Shown: piece by piece, positions 9,735 through 20,069 of the stretch
Layout: every line of letters starts with the position of its first letter
Position numbering within the stretch: position 1 is the stretch's first letter
NCBI GenBank assembly: GCA_902615625.1
Contig: CACMPM010000003.1
Span: 1 to 64,000 of the forward strand
Reading direction: 5' to 3'
Source of the DNA: an uncultured Alphaproteobacteria bacterium
Lineage (GTDB): Bacteria; Pseudomonadota; Alphaproteobacteria; HIMB59; GCA-002718135
Length of the DNA stretch: 64,000 bases
The notes under the pieces: generated by a model
What the model was told of the DNA's origin: nothing
What the model saw: the letters and a program-made list of their open reading frames with translations, nothing else
The model's database searches: none
Position numbers and translations under genes: made by a program

Positions 9735-11372
9735 TTAATTTTTTAATATCATATCTGATGCTTTTTCTGCTAACATAATTACAGATGCATTTATATTTCC
9801 ACTTATCATATCTGGAAAAGAAGAGGCATCTACTACTCTCAGATTGTCTATTCCTCTAACTTTAAGCTGATTATCAAGTACAGCCATTTTATTATTACTT
9901 GAACCCATTGCACAAGTAGATGCAGGATGATGACCTGTTTGCACATGATTTCGAACTGACTCTTTTAAATCTTGGTCACTTTTGATTTTTTTTCCTGGAA
10001 GTAATTCTTCTGAAACAATTTTAGCTAAACTGGGTTTTGACAATACTTCTCTTGTATGCTTCATCCCTTCTATCATATCTTCCATATCAGATGGATCGAT
10101 GAACCAATTAGGATTTATATTTAGTTCATCATTAGGATTTGAGCTTTTAAGTTTTACACTTCCTGTACTCTTTGGTCTTAGTAAATTAATTTGAAAGTGT
10201 AATCCTGGAAAAGCTTTTTTACCTCTAGAAAAGAACAATGAACCAAAATTTAATAAATTGTCTAAACTCATAGACCAATTATCTTTTTCTTCTTTGAAAC
10301 ACATCGGTGTCATGAACACTTGTATTTCAGGCATTTCTTTTTCTCTTATTGCATGAAATAGATTTGTTGACCAAAAAGGAGCTGCAGCTAATCCTTTTTT
10401 GAATAAAATATATTTTAATCCCACAATAATAGCTCTATCGATCCTTTGATATTTAGAGAAACTTAAATTGTTATTTTGAAAAGCCCAATTCATTGGCATA
10501 ACAGGATGATCGTGTAGGTTTTCACCTACTCCAGGTAAATTAATTAATAAATCTATGTTTTTTTCTTTTAAATGTTCTTCTGGGCCAATTCCTGACAACA
10601 TTAAACATTTGGGACTACCGAATGCTCCTAAAGATAATATTACCTCTGATGATGCATAAACTTCACCATTTGATAATAGTAATCCTTTAGCTTTATTTTT
10701 CTCAATTAAAATTTTTATTACAGATGTATTTTTATAAATTGTTAAGTTGTTAGGTTTAAATTTCAAATAAGCTTCTGCAGATGATTGTCTTTTTCCATTC
10801 CATACTTTAACATCATATCGACCTACTCCATTTAGATTGCCATTGTAAAAATCATTATTAATTTCTGACCCTGCTTCAACACATGCATCAATAAATGCTT
10901 TATCGATAGAATTGAAATTACCAGCTGGTGTAAGTTTTAAAGGACCTGAATGCGAGTGATATTTATTTTTTTCTCTATGAAAAGCTGAAGCAGATCTTTT
11001 GAAATATGGTAATACATTATTATATGACCAACCCTCTATGCCCTTTTGTCTCCACCTGTTAAAATCACCTGGAGCACCTCTCATGTAAATCATACCGTTT
11101 AAAAGAGAGGATCCTCCTAGTCCTTTACCTCTAGGGTATAAAATTTTTCTATTATTTAAAGAAGGTTGAGGTATTGACTCAAAACCCCAATCAAATTTAG
11201 GGTTTCCAAAAATGTATCCGTTACCACCTGGCATTTGAGTGAACAAGCTTTTTCCTGACCCCCCTGCTTCTATTAGTAATACTTTTAAATCTTTATTTTC
11301 AGATAATCTTGAAGCTAATGTACAGCCAGCAGAACCTCCTCCAGCAATTATATAGTCAAATGTTTTTTTCAT
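9735..11372 (-). CDS. GMC family oxidoreductase (choline/alcohol dehydrogenase-like)
   Basis: 545 aa; 'YIIAGGGSAGCTLASRLSE', 'PRGKGLGGSSLLNGMIYMRG', 'HHPASTCAMG', 'LRVVDASSFPDMISGNINA'. Confidence 0.92.
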   Translation of the reverse strand: MKKTFDYIIAGGGSAGCTLASRLSENKDLKVLLIEAGGSGKSLFTQMPGGNGYIFGNPKFDWGFESIPQPSLNNRKILYPRGKGLGGSSLLNGMIYMRGAPGDFNRWRQKGIEGWSYNNVLPYFKRSASAFHREKNKYHSHSGPLKLTPAGNFNSIDKAFIDACVEAGSEINNDFYNGNLNGVGRYDVKVWNGKRQSSAEAYLKFKPNNLTIYKNTSVIKILIEKNKAKGLLLSNGEVYASSEVILSLGAFGSPKCLMLSGIGPEEHLKEKNIDLLINLPGVGENLHDHPVMPMNWAFQNNNLSFSKYQRIDRAIIVGLKYILFKKGLAAAPFWSTNLFHAIREKEMPEIQVFMTPMCFKEEKDNWSMSLDNLLNFGSLFFSRGKKAFPGLHFQINLLRPKSTGSVKLKSSNPNDELNINPNWFIDPSDMEDMIEGMKHTREVLSKPSLAKIVSEELLPGKKIKSDQDLKESVRNHVQTGHHPASTCAMGSSNNKMAVLDNQLKVRGIDNLRVVDASSFPDMISGNINASVIMLAEKASDMILKN

Positions 11373-11432
11373 TTTTTAAAAATATAAATTATACTAATTA
11401 TTAATTTATAAGTAAACTCGAGTATATTAAAT

Positions 11433-12251
11433 ATGAAAAATTACAAAGATTGGATTGGAAAGAAAATTTCGAGAAGTGATATTATTACTGCTCGATTAGT
11501 TGATCATTTAAAAAAAACAATAGATCCAAACTGTTTAAGTGATCAAACTGTGCCTGAGGGAATCTTTTTATGCTTAAGCCCAGATGTAGCTTTAGTAAAT
11601 GATCTAGACAAAGATGGAAATACAAAATTAGGAATTTTCTTACCTGAGTTACCTTATAAAATTAGAATGTGGGCTGGTGGTAAAATAAAAATTTTTGATG
11701 AATTTGAAATTGGATCTGAAATAAAAAAAAATTCAACAATTTCAAGTATTGAGTTTAAAGAAGGTAGATCAGGCAATCTATGTTTTGTTAATATTAATCA
11801 TGAATATTTAGATAAAAATAAATTAATAGTGTCAGAAGATCAAACTGCTGTTTATAGAGAAAAAATAAATAAAAAATCGATTACTCCTAAAATAAAAGAT
11901 GAATTAAAGTTAATTGATAAAGTAGAAATTTTTAGTTCTTCAACTTTGCTATTTAGATATTCTGCCTTAACTTTTAATGGACACAAGATTCATTATGATA
12001 ATGAATATACAAAAAATTATGAGGGCCATATGGGATTATTAGTCCATGCGCCTCTTCAAGCAACTTATCTTTTAAACCTTGCAAGAAAAAACGAGATTGA
12101 ATTCAATTCTTTTGAATATAAAGCAACAGCGCCTCTTGTATATAACAATAATTTCTTTGTAGAAATTGGTGAAAATTTAGAAGATGAAATAATTGGAAGA
12201 ATTCTTAATGAAAAACAAGAAATTACAATGATTGCAAAATATAAAAAATGA
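11433..12251 (+). CDS. MaoC/HTD2-like dehydratase (FAS1-like dehydratase, mesaconyl-C4-CoA hydratase-like)
   Basis: 272 aa; 'FRYSALTFNGHKIHYDNEYTKNYEGHMGLLVHAPLQATYLLNLA' hydratase motif. Confidence 0.75.
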   Translation: MKNYKDWIGKKISRSDIITARLVDHLKKTIDPNCLSDQTVPEGIFLCLSPDVALVNDLDKDGNTKLGIFLPELPYKIRMWAGGKIKIFDEFEIGSEIKKNSTISSIEFKEGRSGNLCFVNINHEYLDKNKLIVSEDQTAVYREKINKKSITPKIKDELKLIDKVEIFSSSTLLFRYSALTFNGHKIHYDNEYTKNYEGHMGLLVHAPLQATYLLNLARKNEIEFNSFEYKATAPLVYNNNFFVEIGENLEDEIIGRILNEKQEITMIAKYKK

Positions 12252-13579
12252 GTTTTCATAAAAAATTTTGTAATTGGGCATCACAAAAAAAAATTAATAT
12301 CAATAAGGTAACTTATAAAAGAGCAGAAAATGCATTCATAGATACCCTGGCTTGTATATTATCAGGTGTTAAAGAAAAACAATCAAAGGTTGCCTTAAAA
12401 TACTGTTTAGAAAATAATAATTCAAAAAACATTAAGATATTTGGAGGAGGAAAAAAATTATCTATTTCTGCAGCATGTTTTTTACATGGAGTCAGATCAG
12501 CGTCTATAGACTTTGATGATTACGAATATGTAGCAGGATCTCATCCTAGTGCCCCAATTTTTTCAGCTCTTATATCTATTGCTCAAATAAAAAATATCTC
12601 AATTGAAGAAACATATGAGGGATGGGTAGTAGGATATGAATTAATAATAAAGTTAGGACAAGCACTTAGTTATGATCATTATTATAAAGGATGGCATTCA
12701 GCAAATACAATAGGCGTGATTGGAACTGCTGCAGCAGTAGCAAAAGTATTAAAATTAAATGCAGATCAAATGGCAAATGCAATTTCTATTGCAACTAGTT
12801 TTTCATCTGGTTTAAAACAGCAATTCGGTACAGATATAAAAGCTTTTCATGTAGGATTTGCTGCTCAAGCAGGAGTACAATCAGCCTTACTTGCAAAAAA
12901 TGGAGGGACAGCTAATCAAGATATTTGGAATATTGAGAGAGGATTTATTGAATTGTATGGTAGTAAATTTTCAAAAAAATTAAATAATAATTTTAAAAAA
13001 TCAGATTTAGGAAATGCTATAATAAAATTTCCAAATTTCATAAAGTTTTGGCCAGTTTGTAGTTATTCACAAAGAGTAATACAAGGAGGATTAATTTTAA
13101 ATAAAAAAATTTTTATTAAAAAAGATATTAAATCTATTATAATTGAGTTTCCAGAACCTTGGTTTAGAGTATCAAAATTTCATATACCTAAAAATTCTAC
13201 TGAAGCTAGATTTTCATTGAGTTATTGTTTAGCAACCGCTCTCATTAATGGTAAATTTGATTTAGGTAGTTTAAATATCTCCAAAAATAAAAAAAGTTTA
13301 AATATGGCTAAAAAAATTAAACTAGTCACTTACAAAGTTCCAAATAATTTTGAAGATTATGATCCTAAATATCCTGATATAATTAAAGTTATAATGAATG
13401 ATGGAAGTATATTGATTGAAAAAATATCACACATTAAAGGAGGGAAAAATAACCCTTTAAAAGACGAAGACATTGATAATAAATTTTTAATGTGTGGAGG
13501 TAAAAAAAATATTTTAAATAAAATAAGAAATCAAAAATATAAGAAGAAAAATTTAAAAGAAATAATTTTTTCAATTTAA
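12248..13579 (+). CDS. MmgE/PrpD family protein
   Basis: 443 aa; overlaps the preceding stop by 4 nt (ATGA); 'SASIDFDDYEYVAGSHPSAPIFSALI', 'GTAAAVAKVLKLNADQMANAISIATSFSSGLKQQFGTDIKAFHVGFAAQAGV'. Confidence 0.88.
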   Translation: MSFHKKFCNWASQKKININKVTYKRAENAFIDTLACILSGVKEKQSKVALKYCLENNNSKNIKIFGGGKKLSISAACFLHGVRSASIDFDDYEYVAGSHPSAPIFSALISIAQIKNISIEETYEGWVVGYELIIKLGQALSYDHYYKGWHSANTIGVIGTAAAVAKVLKLNADQMANAISIATSFSSGLKQQFGTDIKAFHVGFAAQAGVQSALLAKNGGTANQDIWNIERGFIELYGSKFSKKLNNNFKKSDLGNAIIKFPNFIKFWPVCSYSQRVIQGGLILNKKIFIKKDIKSIIIEFPEPWFRVSKFHIPKNSTEARFSLSYCLATALINGKFDLGSLNISKNKKSLNMAKKIKLVTYKVPNNFEDYDPKYPDIIKVIMNDGSILIEKISHIKGGKNNPLKDEDIDNKFLMCGGKKNILNKIRNQKYKKKNLKEIIFSI

Positions 13580-14436
13580 CTATTTTTTCTTTCTCTGTAA
13601 GCTATAAATATTCCAGTACTAATAATTATTATCCCTCCTAAATAAATACTTAAAGTTGGAACCTCAGAATAAATTAAATACCCCATTATTCCTACAAATA
13701 TGAAAGATGAATATTCAAATGGTGAAGTAATTGAAACATCTGCGTATTTAGCTGCCTGAGACATAAATAAATGTCCTAGAGATCCCATCACACCTAAACT
13801 CATAGCAAAAATTAATTGAATTCCATTTGGCACAATAAAATTATCAGGAAAAAAAATTATTGATGTAATTAATAATGCAAAAGAGTAATAAAAAACAATT
13901 GCAACGCTAGAATCAGTACTCATTACTGATCTCGTTGATAAATAAACAGAAGCCATAAAAGCTGCAGATATTAAAGGATAGAGTGTTTCTAATTTAAACA
14001 AGTCAGTACCAGGCTTAACAATAATTAACACGCCAATAAAACCAATTAATATTGCAGTTGTTCTAAAAACCCCAATTTTCTCACCAAGTATTGGTACAGC
14101 AAGAAAAGCAGCAATAATGGGAGCAGAATGTGCAATAGCAATGTTTTCAGATAACATTAAATGATTAATACCGTAAATATAGAATACAACACAAGCTGAA
14201 GCAGAAAAAGCTCGGATAGCATGTCCAACTGGTTTTTTAGTTTTTAACTTATCAAATCCAAAATACATTGCTAAAAAAGTTGCAATGATACTTCCACTTA
14301 GTGCTCGGAAGAATATTGATTCCCATACAGGAAAATGAAAACTTAAATATTTATACGTGATATCATTTATACTTAGACAAAGCATAGATAATAACATGAA
14401 AGAAATTCCCAAGAGATTATTATTTTTAGATTTCAT
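13576..14436 (-). CDS. DMT-superfamily (EamA) transporter
   Basis: 286 aa; multiple hydrophobic helices, EamA-like 'HSAPIIAAFLAVPILGEKIG...AILIGFIGVLIIVKPG'. Confidence 0.88.
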   Translation of the reverse strand: MKSKNNNLLGISFMLLSMLCLSINDITYKYLSFHFPVWESIFFRALSGSIIATFLAMYFGFDKLKTKKPVGHAIRAFSASACVVFYIYGINHLMLSENIAIAHSAPIIAAFLAVPILGEKIGVFRTTAILIGFIGVLIIVKPGTDLFKLETLYPLISAAFMASVYLSTRSVMSTDSSVAIVFYYSFALLITSIIFFPDNFIVPNGIQLIFAMSLGVMGSLGHLFMSQAAKYADVSITSPFEYSSFIFVGIMGYLIYSEVPTLSIYLGGIIIISTGIFIAYRERKNS

Positions 14437-14486
14437 TAATTTGCTAAATATACTAAGATAATTTATTGAGATATAAATATTTCAAA

Positions 14487-15626
14487 ATGAGTAGTAAATA
14501 TCATGTAAAAAAATTAGAAAAAAAGAATGACTACTTAAGTATTGTATGGAAAGATAATTTTGAAAGTAAATTTCACTTTATGTGGCTGAGAGATAACTGC
14601 CCTAGCGCAATACATCCTACAGCAAATATGAGAGTATTTAATATTTTAACTGTAAGTAAAAATATATTTCCTAAAAATTATAAAATTGAAAAAAATAAAC
14701 TAAATATTGATTGGAGTGAAGGTGATCATACAAGCAAATTCAACTTAAAATGGTTAAGAGATCATTGTTATACCGAAATAAATAGACAAAAATATAAATC
14801 ACCTTATGTTTTTTGGGATGGTAAATTAAAAAAAAATTTTAAGAAAATTATTCTTGATCATAATAGTGTTATAAAAAATGACAAATACTTAAGCAAATGG
14901 CTAGTTTTACTTCATACATATGGTTTTGCATTAATCAAAAATGCACCAACAAGCAAAAAAACAGCATTCAAAATATTAAATAGAATAAGCCATCATAGAG
15001 AAACATTTTTTGGTACACCATTTGAAGTAATTAATATACCAAAACCAAATAATACTGCCTACACGGCAGATGCCTTAAGGAATCATACTGACTTACCTTA
15101 TTTTGAATATGCTCCTGGATATCAGTTTCTTCATTGTTTAGTAAATGATGCTAATGGTGGATTATCATCTGTTGTAGATGGTTTTGCAGTTGCAAATTAT
15201 TTAAAAAAAAATGAAAAAGATGTTTTTAAAATTTTAACACAAACGTATGTTAAATTTAAAGATACAGATTATACTCAAAAAGCTGTTAGGATTCTTCATT
15301 CACCAATAATTACATTAACAAAAGATAATGATTACAATGATATTAGATTTAGTATGGCTGCAATGGGTGCTGTTGATGTTGAGCCTAAAAAAATGAAAAA
15401 ATTTTATGAGTCTTATCAATATTTTGCATCACTTCTTCAAAATAAAAAATTTAAAATTGACTTTAGATTAGAAGCAGGTGATATTTTTTGTTTTAACAAT
15501 AGAAGAGTATTACATGGTAGAACCGAATTTGATCCAAACTCTGGGAACAGGCACCTTCAAGGATATTATATTGAAAGAGATGAAATAATAGGAAGATTAA
15601 ATTATTTTAATAATATTGAAACTTAA
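14487..15626 (+). CDS. Gamma-butyrobetaine/trimethyllysine dioxygenase-like 2OG-Fe(II) oxygenase (TauD family with N-terminal DUF971-like domain)
   Basis: ATG at 14487 preferred over TTG at 14466; N-term 'FMWLRDNCPSAIHP' and 'KWLRDHCY'; Fe ligands 'NHTDLPY' and 'RVLHGRTEFD'. Confidence 0.85.
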   Translation: MSSKYHVKKLEKKNDYLSIVWKDNFESKFHFMWLRDNCPSAIHPTANMRVFNILTVSKNIFPKNYKIEKNKLNIDWSEGDHTSKFNLKWLRDHCYTEINRQKYKSPYVFWDGKLKKNFKKIILDHNSVIKNDKYLSKWLVLLHTYGFALIKNAPTSKKTAFKILNRISHHRETFFGTPFEVINIPKPNNTAYTADALRNHTDLPYFEYAPGYQFLHCLVNDANGGLSSVVDGFAVANYLKKNEKDVFKILTQTYVKFKDTDYTQKAVRILHSPIITLTKDNDYNDIRFSMAAMGAVDVEPKKMKKFYESYQYFASLLQNKKFKIDFRLEAGDIFCFNNRRVLHGRTEFDPNSGNRHLQGYYIERDEIIGRLNYFNNIET

Positions 15627-15627
15627 A

Positions 15628-17058
15628 TTATTCCCATCCACAGATGGTTTTAATTTCTAAATATTCTTCTAAACCCCAATCACCACCTTCTCTTCCATTT
15701 CCAGATTGCCTATAGCCTCCAAAAGGTGTTCCTGGATCAGCGCTATGTCCATTTATATAGACACCTCCAGATCTAAATTTTCTTGCTACTCTTTTTGCTT
15801 TTTCTTTGTCTTGAGTTTGAACATAGTTTCCTAGACCATAAGATGAATCGTTTACAATTGATACAGCCTCATCTTCATCCTCAAATGGAATTATAGAAAG
15901 TACTGGACCAAAAATTTCTTCTTTTGCAATTCGCATATTATTAGTAACATCTGTAAAAATTGTTGGCTTAACAAAATAACCTTTTTCTAATCCGGCTGGT
16001 TTTTCAGGGCCACCAGCAACGAGTGTGGCACCTTCTTTAATTCCACTGTTTATTAAATCTATAATTTTATCATATTGTATTTGAGAAATAACTGGACCAA
16101 TATGATTACCATTCTTAGAAGCAATATCAACTTTAATATTTTTTGCTTCTTCAGCAGCCTCTTCTATTGCTCTCTTATAGATTGATTTTTCAACTAACAT
16201 TCTTGTTGGCGCATCACAAGATTGTCCAGAATTACTCATTATGTTTCTGACACCCTCCCTCACTGCTTCTGGATGTGAATCACTAAAAATAATATTACCT
16301 CCTTTACCACCTAATTCAAGACAAACTCTTTTAATTGTATCAGCAGCATTTTTGGAAATAAGTTTTCCTGCTCTTGTTGATCCTGTAAAGGAAATCATAT
16401 CGATATCATGATGCAAGGATAAATCTGTTCCCACACCAGAACCATCACCATTTATTAAATTAAAAACACCCGAAGGAAAGCCTGCTTCGTGAATCATATC
16501 TGCAAAAAGCATTCCTGACAAAGGCGCTATTTCAGAAGGCTTTAATATCATAGTACAGCCAGTAGCTAATGCTGGAATTACTTTTAGTGTAATTTGATTA
16601 ATTGGCCAATTCCATGGTGTAATTAATCCACAGACTCCAATTGGTTCATGCACAATATAATTTTTTGATTTATGATTAAATCTAGTTTCGAATTCAAAGT
16701 TTTTTAATCTTAAAATAAAATCATTTATATGATCTGCTCCTGAAGAAGTTTGTGCTGAAGAAGACCAATCTAATGGTGCGCCCATCTCCTCAGACATTGT
16801 TTGTGATATTTCGTCCCATCTATTTATATAAATCTTTAGTAAATTTTCTAGTAAATTAATTTTTTCATCTTTATCTGTCTGACTCCACGTAAGAAATGCT
16901 TTCTTCGCTGCATTAATAGCTAGATCTACATCTTTTTTAGATCCTAAGGAAATATAGGCGTAGGGTTGTTCATTAGAAGGATTAATAACCTCAAAATCAT
17001 TCTTTATAATTGGATCAATCCAAGTACCATTAATATAAAATTTTCGTTTATCTATCAT
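15628..17058 (-). CDS. Aldehyde dehydrogenase family protein
   Basis: 476 aa; 'TPWNWPINQITLKVIPALATGCTMILKPSE', 'LELGGKGGNIIF', 'SGQSCDAPTRM', 'PFGGYRQSGNGREGG'. Confidence 0.92.
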   Translation of the reverse strand: MIDKRKFYINGTWIDPIIKNDFEVINPSNEQPYAYISLGSKKDVDLAINAAKKAFLTWSQTDKDEKINLLENLLKIYINRWDEISQTMSEEMGAPLDWSSSAQTSSGADHINDFILRLKNFEFETRFNHKSKNYIVHEPIGVCGLITPWNWPINQITLKVIPALATGCTMILKPSEIAPLSGMLFADMIHEAGFPSGVFNLINGDGSGVGTDLSLHHDIDMISFTGSTRAGKLISKNAADTIKRVCLELGGKGGNIIFSDSHPEAVREGVRNIMSNSGQSCDAPTRMLVEKSIYKRAIEEAAEEAKNIKVDIASKNGNHIGPVISQIQYDKIIDLINSGIKEGATLVAGGPEKPAGLEKGYFVKPTIFTDVTNNMRIAKEEIFGPVLSIIPFEDEDEAVSIVNDSSYGLGNYVQTQDKEKAKRVARKFRSGGVYINGHSADPGTPFGGYRQSGNGREGGDWGLEEYLEIKTICGWE

Positions 17059-17133
17059 TAAAAAATATTTTAATTAATTAGTAATTTATTTTTTTTTATA
17101 TTAGAATAATAGAATATACGATAAGAGAAAAAA

Positions 17134-18381
17134 TTGACACTAGAAAATATTAAACTTGATATAGATTATGTAAGATCACAATTTCCAGCTTTTGATGATC
17201 CTCTTTCAAAAGATTGGTCTTTTTTTGAAAATGCTGGTGGTAGCTATGTACCTCAAAACGTAATAGATAAATTAACAGAATTTATGACATCTACTAAAGT
17301 ACAACCATATGCAGAGTATCCGATGTCAAAAATTGCTGGAGAAAATATGGATAAAGCAACAAAACTCTTTTCTAATATGATTAATGCTCAAGAAAATGAA
17401 ATATTAATTGGAGGATCAACTTCCATAAATTTATATGTGCTCTCAAATGCTTTAAAAAAATATATTAATCCTGGTGATGAAATAATTGTAACAAATCAAG
17501 ATCATGAAGCAAATATAAGCCCATGGAGAAGACTAGAAGAAGTTGGGGCAAGAATTGTTGAATGGAAATTTAATTTACAAAATCATGAATTAGAAATTTC
17601 AGATCTTGAAAAAATTATTAGTAGCAAAACAAAAATTCTAGCAGTTACTCATTGTTCTAATATTGTAGGCTCTGTTAATAATTTAAAAAAAATTTCAGAA
17701 ATTGCCCATAGATATAATACAATTGTTATAGGAGACGGAGTCTCGTATGCTCCTCATGGTTTTCCAAATATTAAAGAACTAGATGTAGACTTTTATACGT
17801 TCAGTTTATATAAAACTTATGGTCCGCATTTAGCTTTGCTATATGGTAAGGAAGAAATATTAAAAGAACTACCAAATCAAAATCATGAATTCTTAAGAGG
17901 GAATTATCCATATACAATAAATCCCGGTGGCCCTAATCATGAAGAATTAGTTTCTTTAATAGGCATACATGAATACTTTGATAATTTATATAAACATCAT
18001 TTTAATGAAAGTAATAGTTCAACATTAGAAAAAATTAGTAAATTAAACAAATTAATTTCAGATCATGAGGAAGTGATTGCAAATCCAGTGTTAGATTATT
18101 TAAATAATAGAAAAGATATAATACTGATAGGTAAAAATAAAATTTCTAATAAGGATAGAGCCCCCACAATTTCTTTTGTATCTAAAAAAAAGACATCAAG
18201 AGAAATTTCAGAAGAACTAGTATCTAATAAAATAGCTACAAGAAATGATAATTTTTATGCTTGGAGATGTATAAGAGATCTTGGTTTAGATATAAATGAT
18301 GGAGTAGTTAGGCTTAGTATGGTTCATTACAATACTGAGCATGAAAGCATTAAAATTCTTGAAGCCTTAGAAAAAATTTAA
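17134..18381 (+). CDS. Class V aminotransferase / cysteine desulfurase-like PLP enzyme
   Basis: TTG start; 'ILIGGSTSINLYVLSNAL', 'VTNQDHEANISPWRRLEE', 'AVTHCSNIVGSVNNLKKISEIAH', PLP-Lys region 'DFYTFSLYKTYGPHLALLYG'. Confidence 0.85.
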   Translation: MTLENIKLDIDYVRSQFPAFDDPLSKDWSFFENAGGSYVPQNVIDKLTEFMTSTKVQPYAEYPMSKIAGENMDKATKLFSNMINAQENEILIGGSTSINLYVLSNALKKYINPGDEIIVTNQDHEANISPWRRLEEVGARIVEWKFNLQNHELEISDLEKIISSKTKILAVTHCSNIVGSVNNLKKISEIAHRYNTIVIGDGVSYAPHGFPNIKELDVDFYTFSLYKTYGPHLALLYGKEEILKELPNQNHEFLRGNYPYTINPGGPNHEELVSLIGIHEYFDNLYKHHFNESNSSTLEKISKLNKLISDHEEVIANPVLDYLNNRKDIILIGKNKISNKDRAPTISFVSKKKTSREISEELVSNKIATRNDNFYAWRCIRDLGLDINDGVVRLSMVHYNTEHESIKILEALEKI

Positions 18382-18383
18382 TT

Positions 18384-20069
18384 ATGATATATTTGGGACT
18401 CCATAACAGTTATCAATCTGGCGCTGCTTTAATCATAGATGATAAAATTATCGGGGCAGTAAGTGAGGAAAGATTCAATAGGGTAAAAAATTGTGGAGGA
18501 ATTCCAAATAAATCTATTAATTATCTTCTTAATGAAGCAAAAATTAAATTATCGGATGTAGATAAAGTAATTTATGGTATTTGTACCCCTGGTAATCCAT
18601 CAAAAAAAATTATTAATAAAATTAATATCAAAATTTCCAATTTAGATAATAACTATCTTGAAAAGATTTATGAAAGAATGCAGTCTGAAATTGATTGGAA
18701 TAATAAATATTTAGATGAATTGGATAAATGGATTCAAAAAAATAATTTAAAAAATAAAATAGTTTATATTGATCATCACTTATCGCATGCAGCAGGAGCA
18801 TATTTATCTTCACCATTTAATGAATCTCTAATATTTACTTGTGATGGTAAAGGTAATTTTAAATCATCAACTATAATGAAAGCACAGAAAAATATAATAA
18901 ATGAAATAGATTTCAATACTACTTATGATAGCTTGGGTTATTTTTATGGGAATATAACAAAATCTTTAGGGTATGAAGCTGAAAAACATGAAGGCAAAAT
19001 TACTGGTCTTGCTGCATTCGGTAATGAAGAAAAATTTTTAAAATTATTGAAAGAAAAAATTTTTACCAAAAGTGATAAAATTGATTTAAATTTTGGAGAT
19101 TACTATCTTCCATGGTTTTGTGAAAAAAATGAATTACCATTGTTTTATCAAGAAGTTACAAAATATAAAAAAGAGGATGTTGCCGCAGCAAGTCAAAAAA
19201 TCTTAGAAGATACCATATGCACTTGGATAAATAATGCTATTAAGAAATATAAAGGTAAAAAAACAAATATTTGTCTATCTGGTGGTGTTTTTTCTAATGT
19301 AAAACTTAATCAAAAAATAAAGGAATTAAAAACAGTTAAAAATATTTTTGTTCAACCTGCAATGGGGGACATGGGGATTCCTTTAGGTAGTTGTTTATAT
19401 CAATATTCAAAAGATAAAAAAAGATCTTTTGGTTTTTTAAACACAATGAGTTTAGGACCTAAATATTCAAACAACAATATTAAAATAATTTTAAATAAAT
19501 ATAACTTGAAATATAAGTATAGTGAAAATTTAGAAATAGACTTTTTAAAATATATATCAGAAAATAAAGTTATAGGTTTTTTTAATGGAAGAATGGAATA
19601 TGGTCCAAGAGCATTATGTAATAGAACAATTTTTTATCATTGTAGAGATAAAAATGTAAATAATTGGTTAAATAAAAGACTTAATAGATCAGATTTTATG
19701 CCTTTTGCTCCCGTAACAATAAAAGAAAATGCAAAAAAATGTTTTATAGGATGGCAAGAAAATCAAAAAAGTGCAGATTTTATGACTGTAACTTATAAAG
19801 TTACACAAAGTTTTAAAAAAAAGTGCCCAGCTGCCGTCCATATAGATGGTACTGCAAGACCACAAATACTAAATAGTGATGCAAATTATGAAGCGTATAA
19901 AATATTAAAATATTATTTTAAAAAAACTAATGAACTTGCATTAATCAACACTTCTTTTAATAATCATGAAGAGCCAATAGTATGTTCACCTGAGAATGCA
20001 ATTGAATCATTATTTAGAAATAATATTGATGTTTTATTTATGGAAAATTATATTATTACCAAAAATTAA
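18384..20069 (+). CDS. NodU/CmcH-family carbamoyltransferase
   Basis: 561 aa; N-term 'LGLHNSYQSGAALIIDDKIIGAVSEERFNRVK', 'IDHHLSHAAGAYLSSPF', C-term 'GFFNGRMEYGPRALCNRTI', 'LALINTSFNNHEEPIVCSPENAI'. Confidence 0.92.
   Translation: MIYLGLHNSYQSGAALIIDDKIIGAVSEERFNRVKNCGGIPNKSINYLLNEAKIKLSDVDKVIYGICTPGNPSKKIINKINIKISNLDNNYLEKIYERMQSEIDWNNKYLDELDKWIQKNNLKNKIVYIDHHLSHAAGAYLSSPFNESLIFTCDGKGNFKSSTIMKAQKNIINEIDFNTTYDSLGYFYGNITKSLGYEAEKHEGKITGLAAFGNEEKFLKLLKEKIFTKSDKIDLNFGDYYLPWFCEKNELPLFYQEVTKYKKEDVAAASQKILEDTICTWINNAIKKYKGKKTNICLSGGVFSNVKLNQKIKELKTVKNIFVQPAMGDMGIPLGSCLYQYSKDKKRSFGFLNTMSLGPKYSNNNIKIILNKYNLKYKYSENLEIDFLKYISENKVIGFFNGRMEYGPRALCNRTIFYHCRDKNVNNWLNKRLNRSDFMPFAPVTIKENAKKCFIGWQENQKSADFMTVTYKVTQSFKKKCPAAVHIDGTARPQILNSDANYEAYKILKYYFKKTNELALINTSFNNHEEPIVCSPENAIESLFRNNIDVLFMENYIITKN

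Noticed and set aside
11373-11432. Possible bidirectional promoter between the GMC oxidoreductase and MaoC-like genes
   Set aside because: Divergent spacing is compatible with a promoter, but at this AT content any -10-like match is uninformative, so it was not called as a feature.
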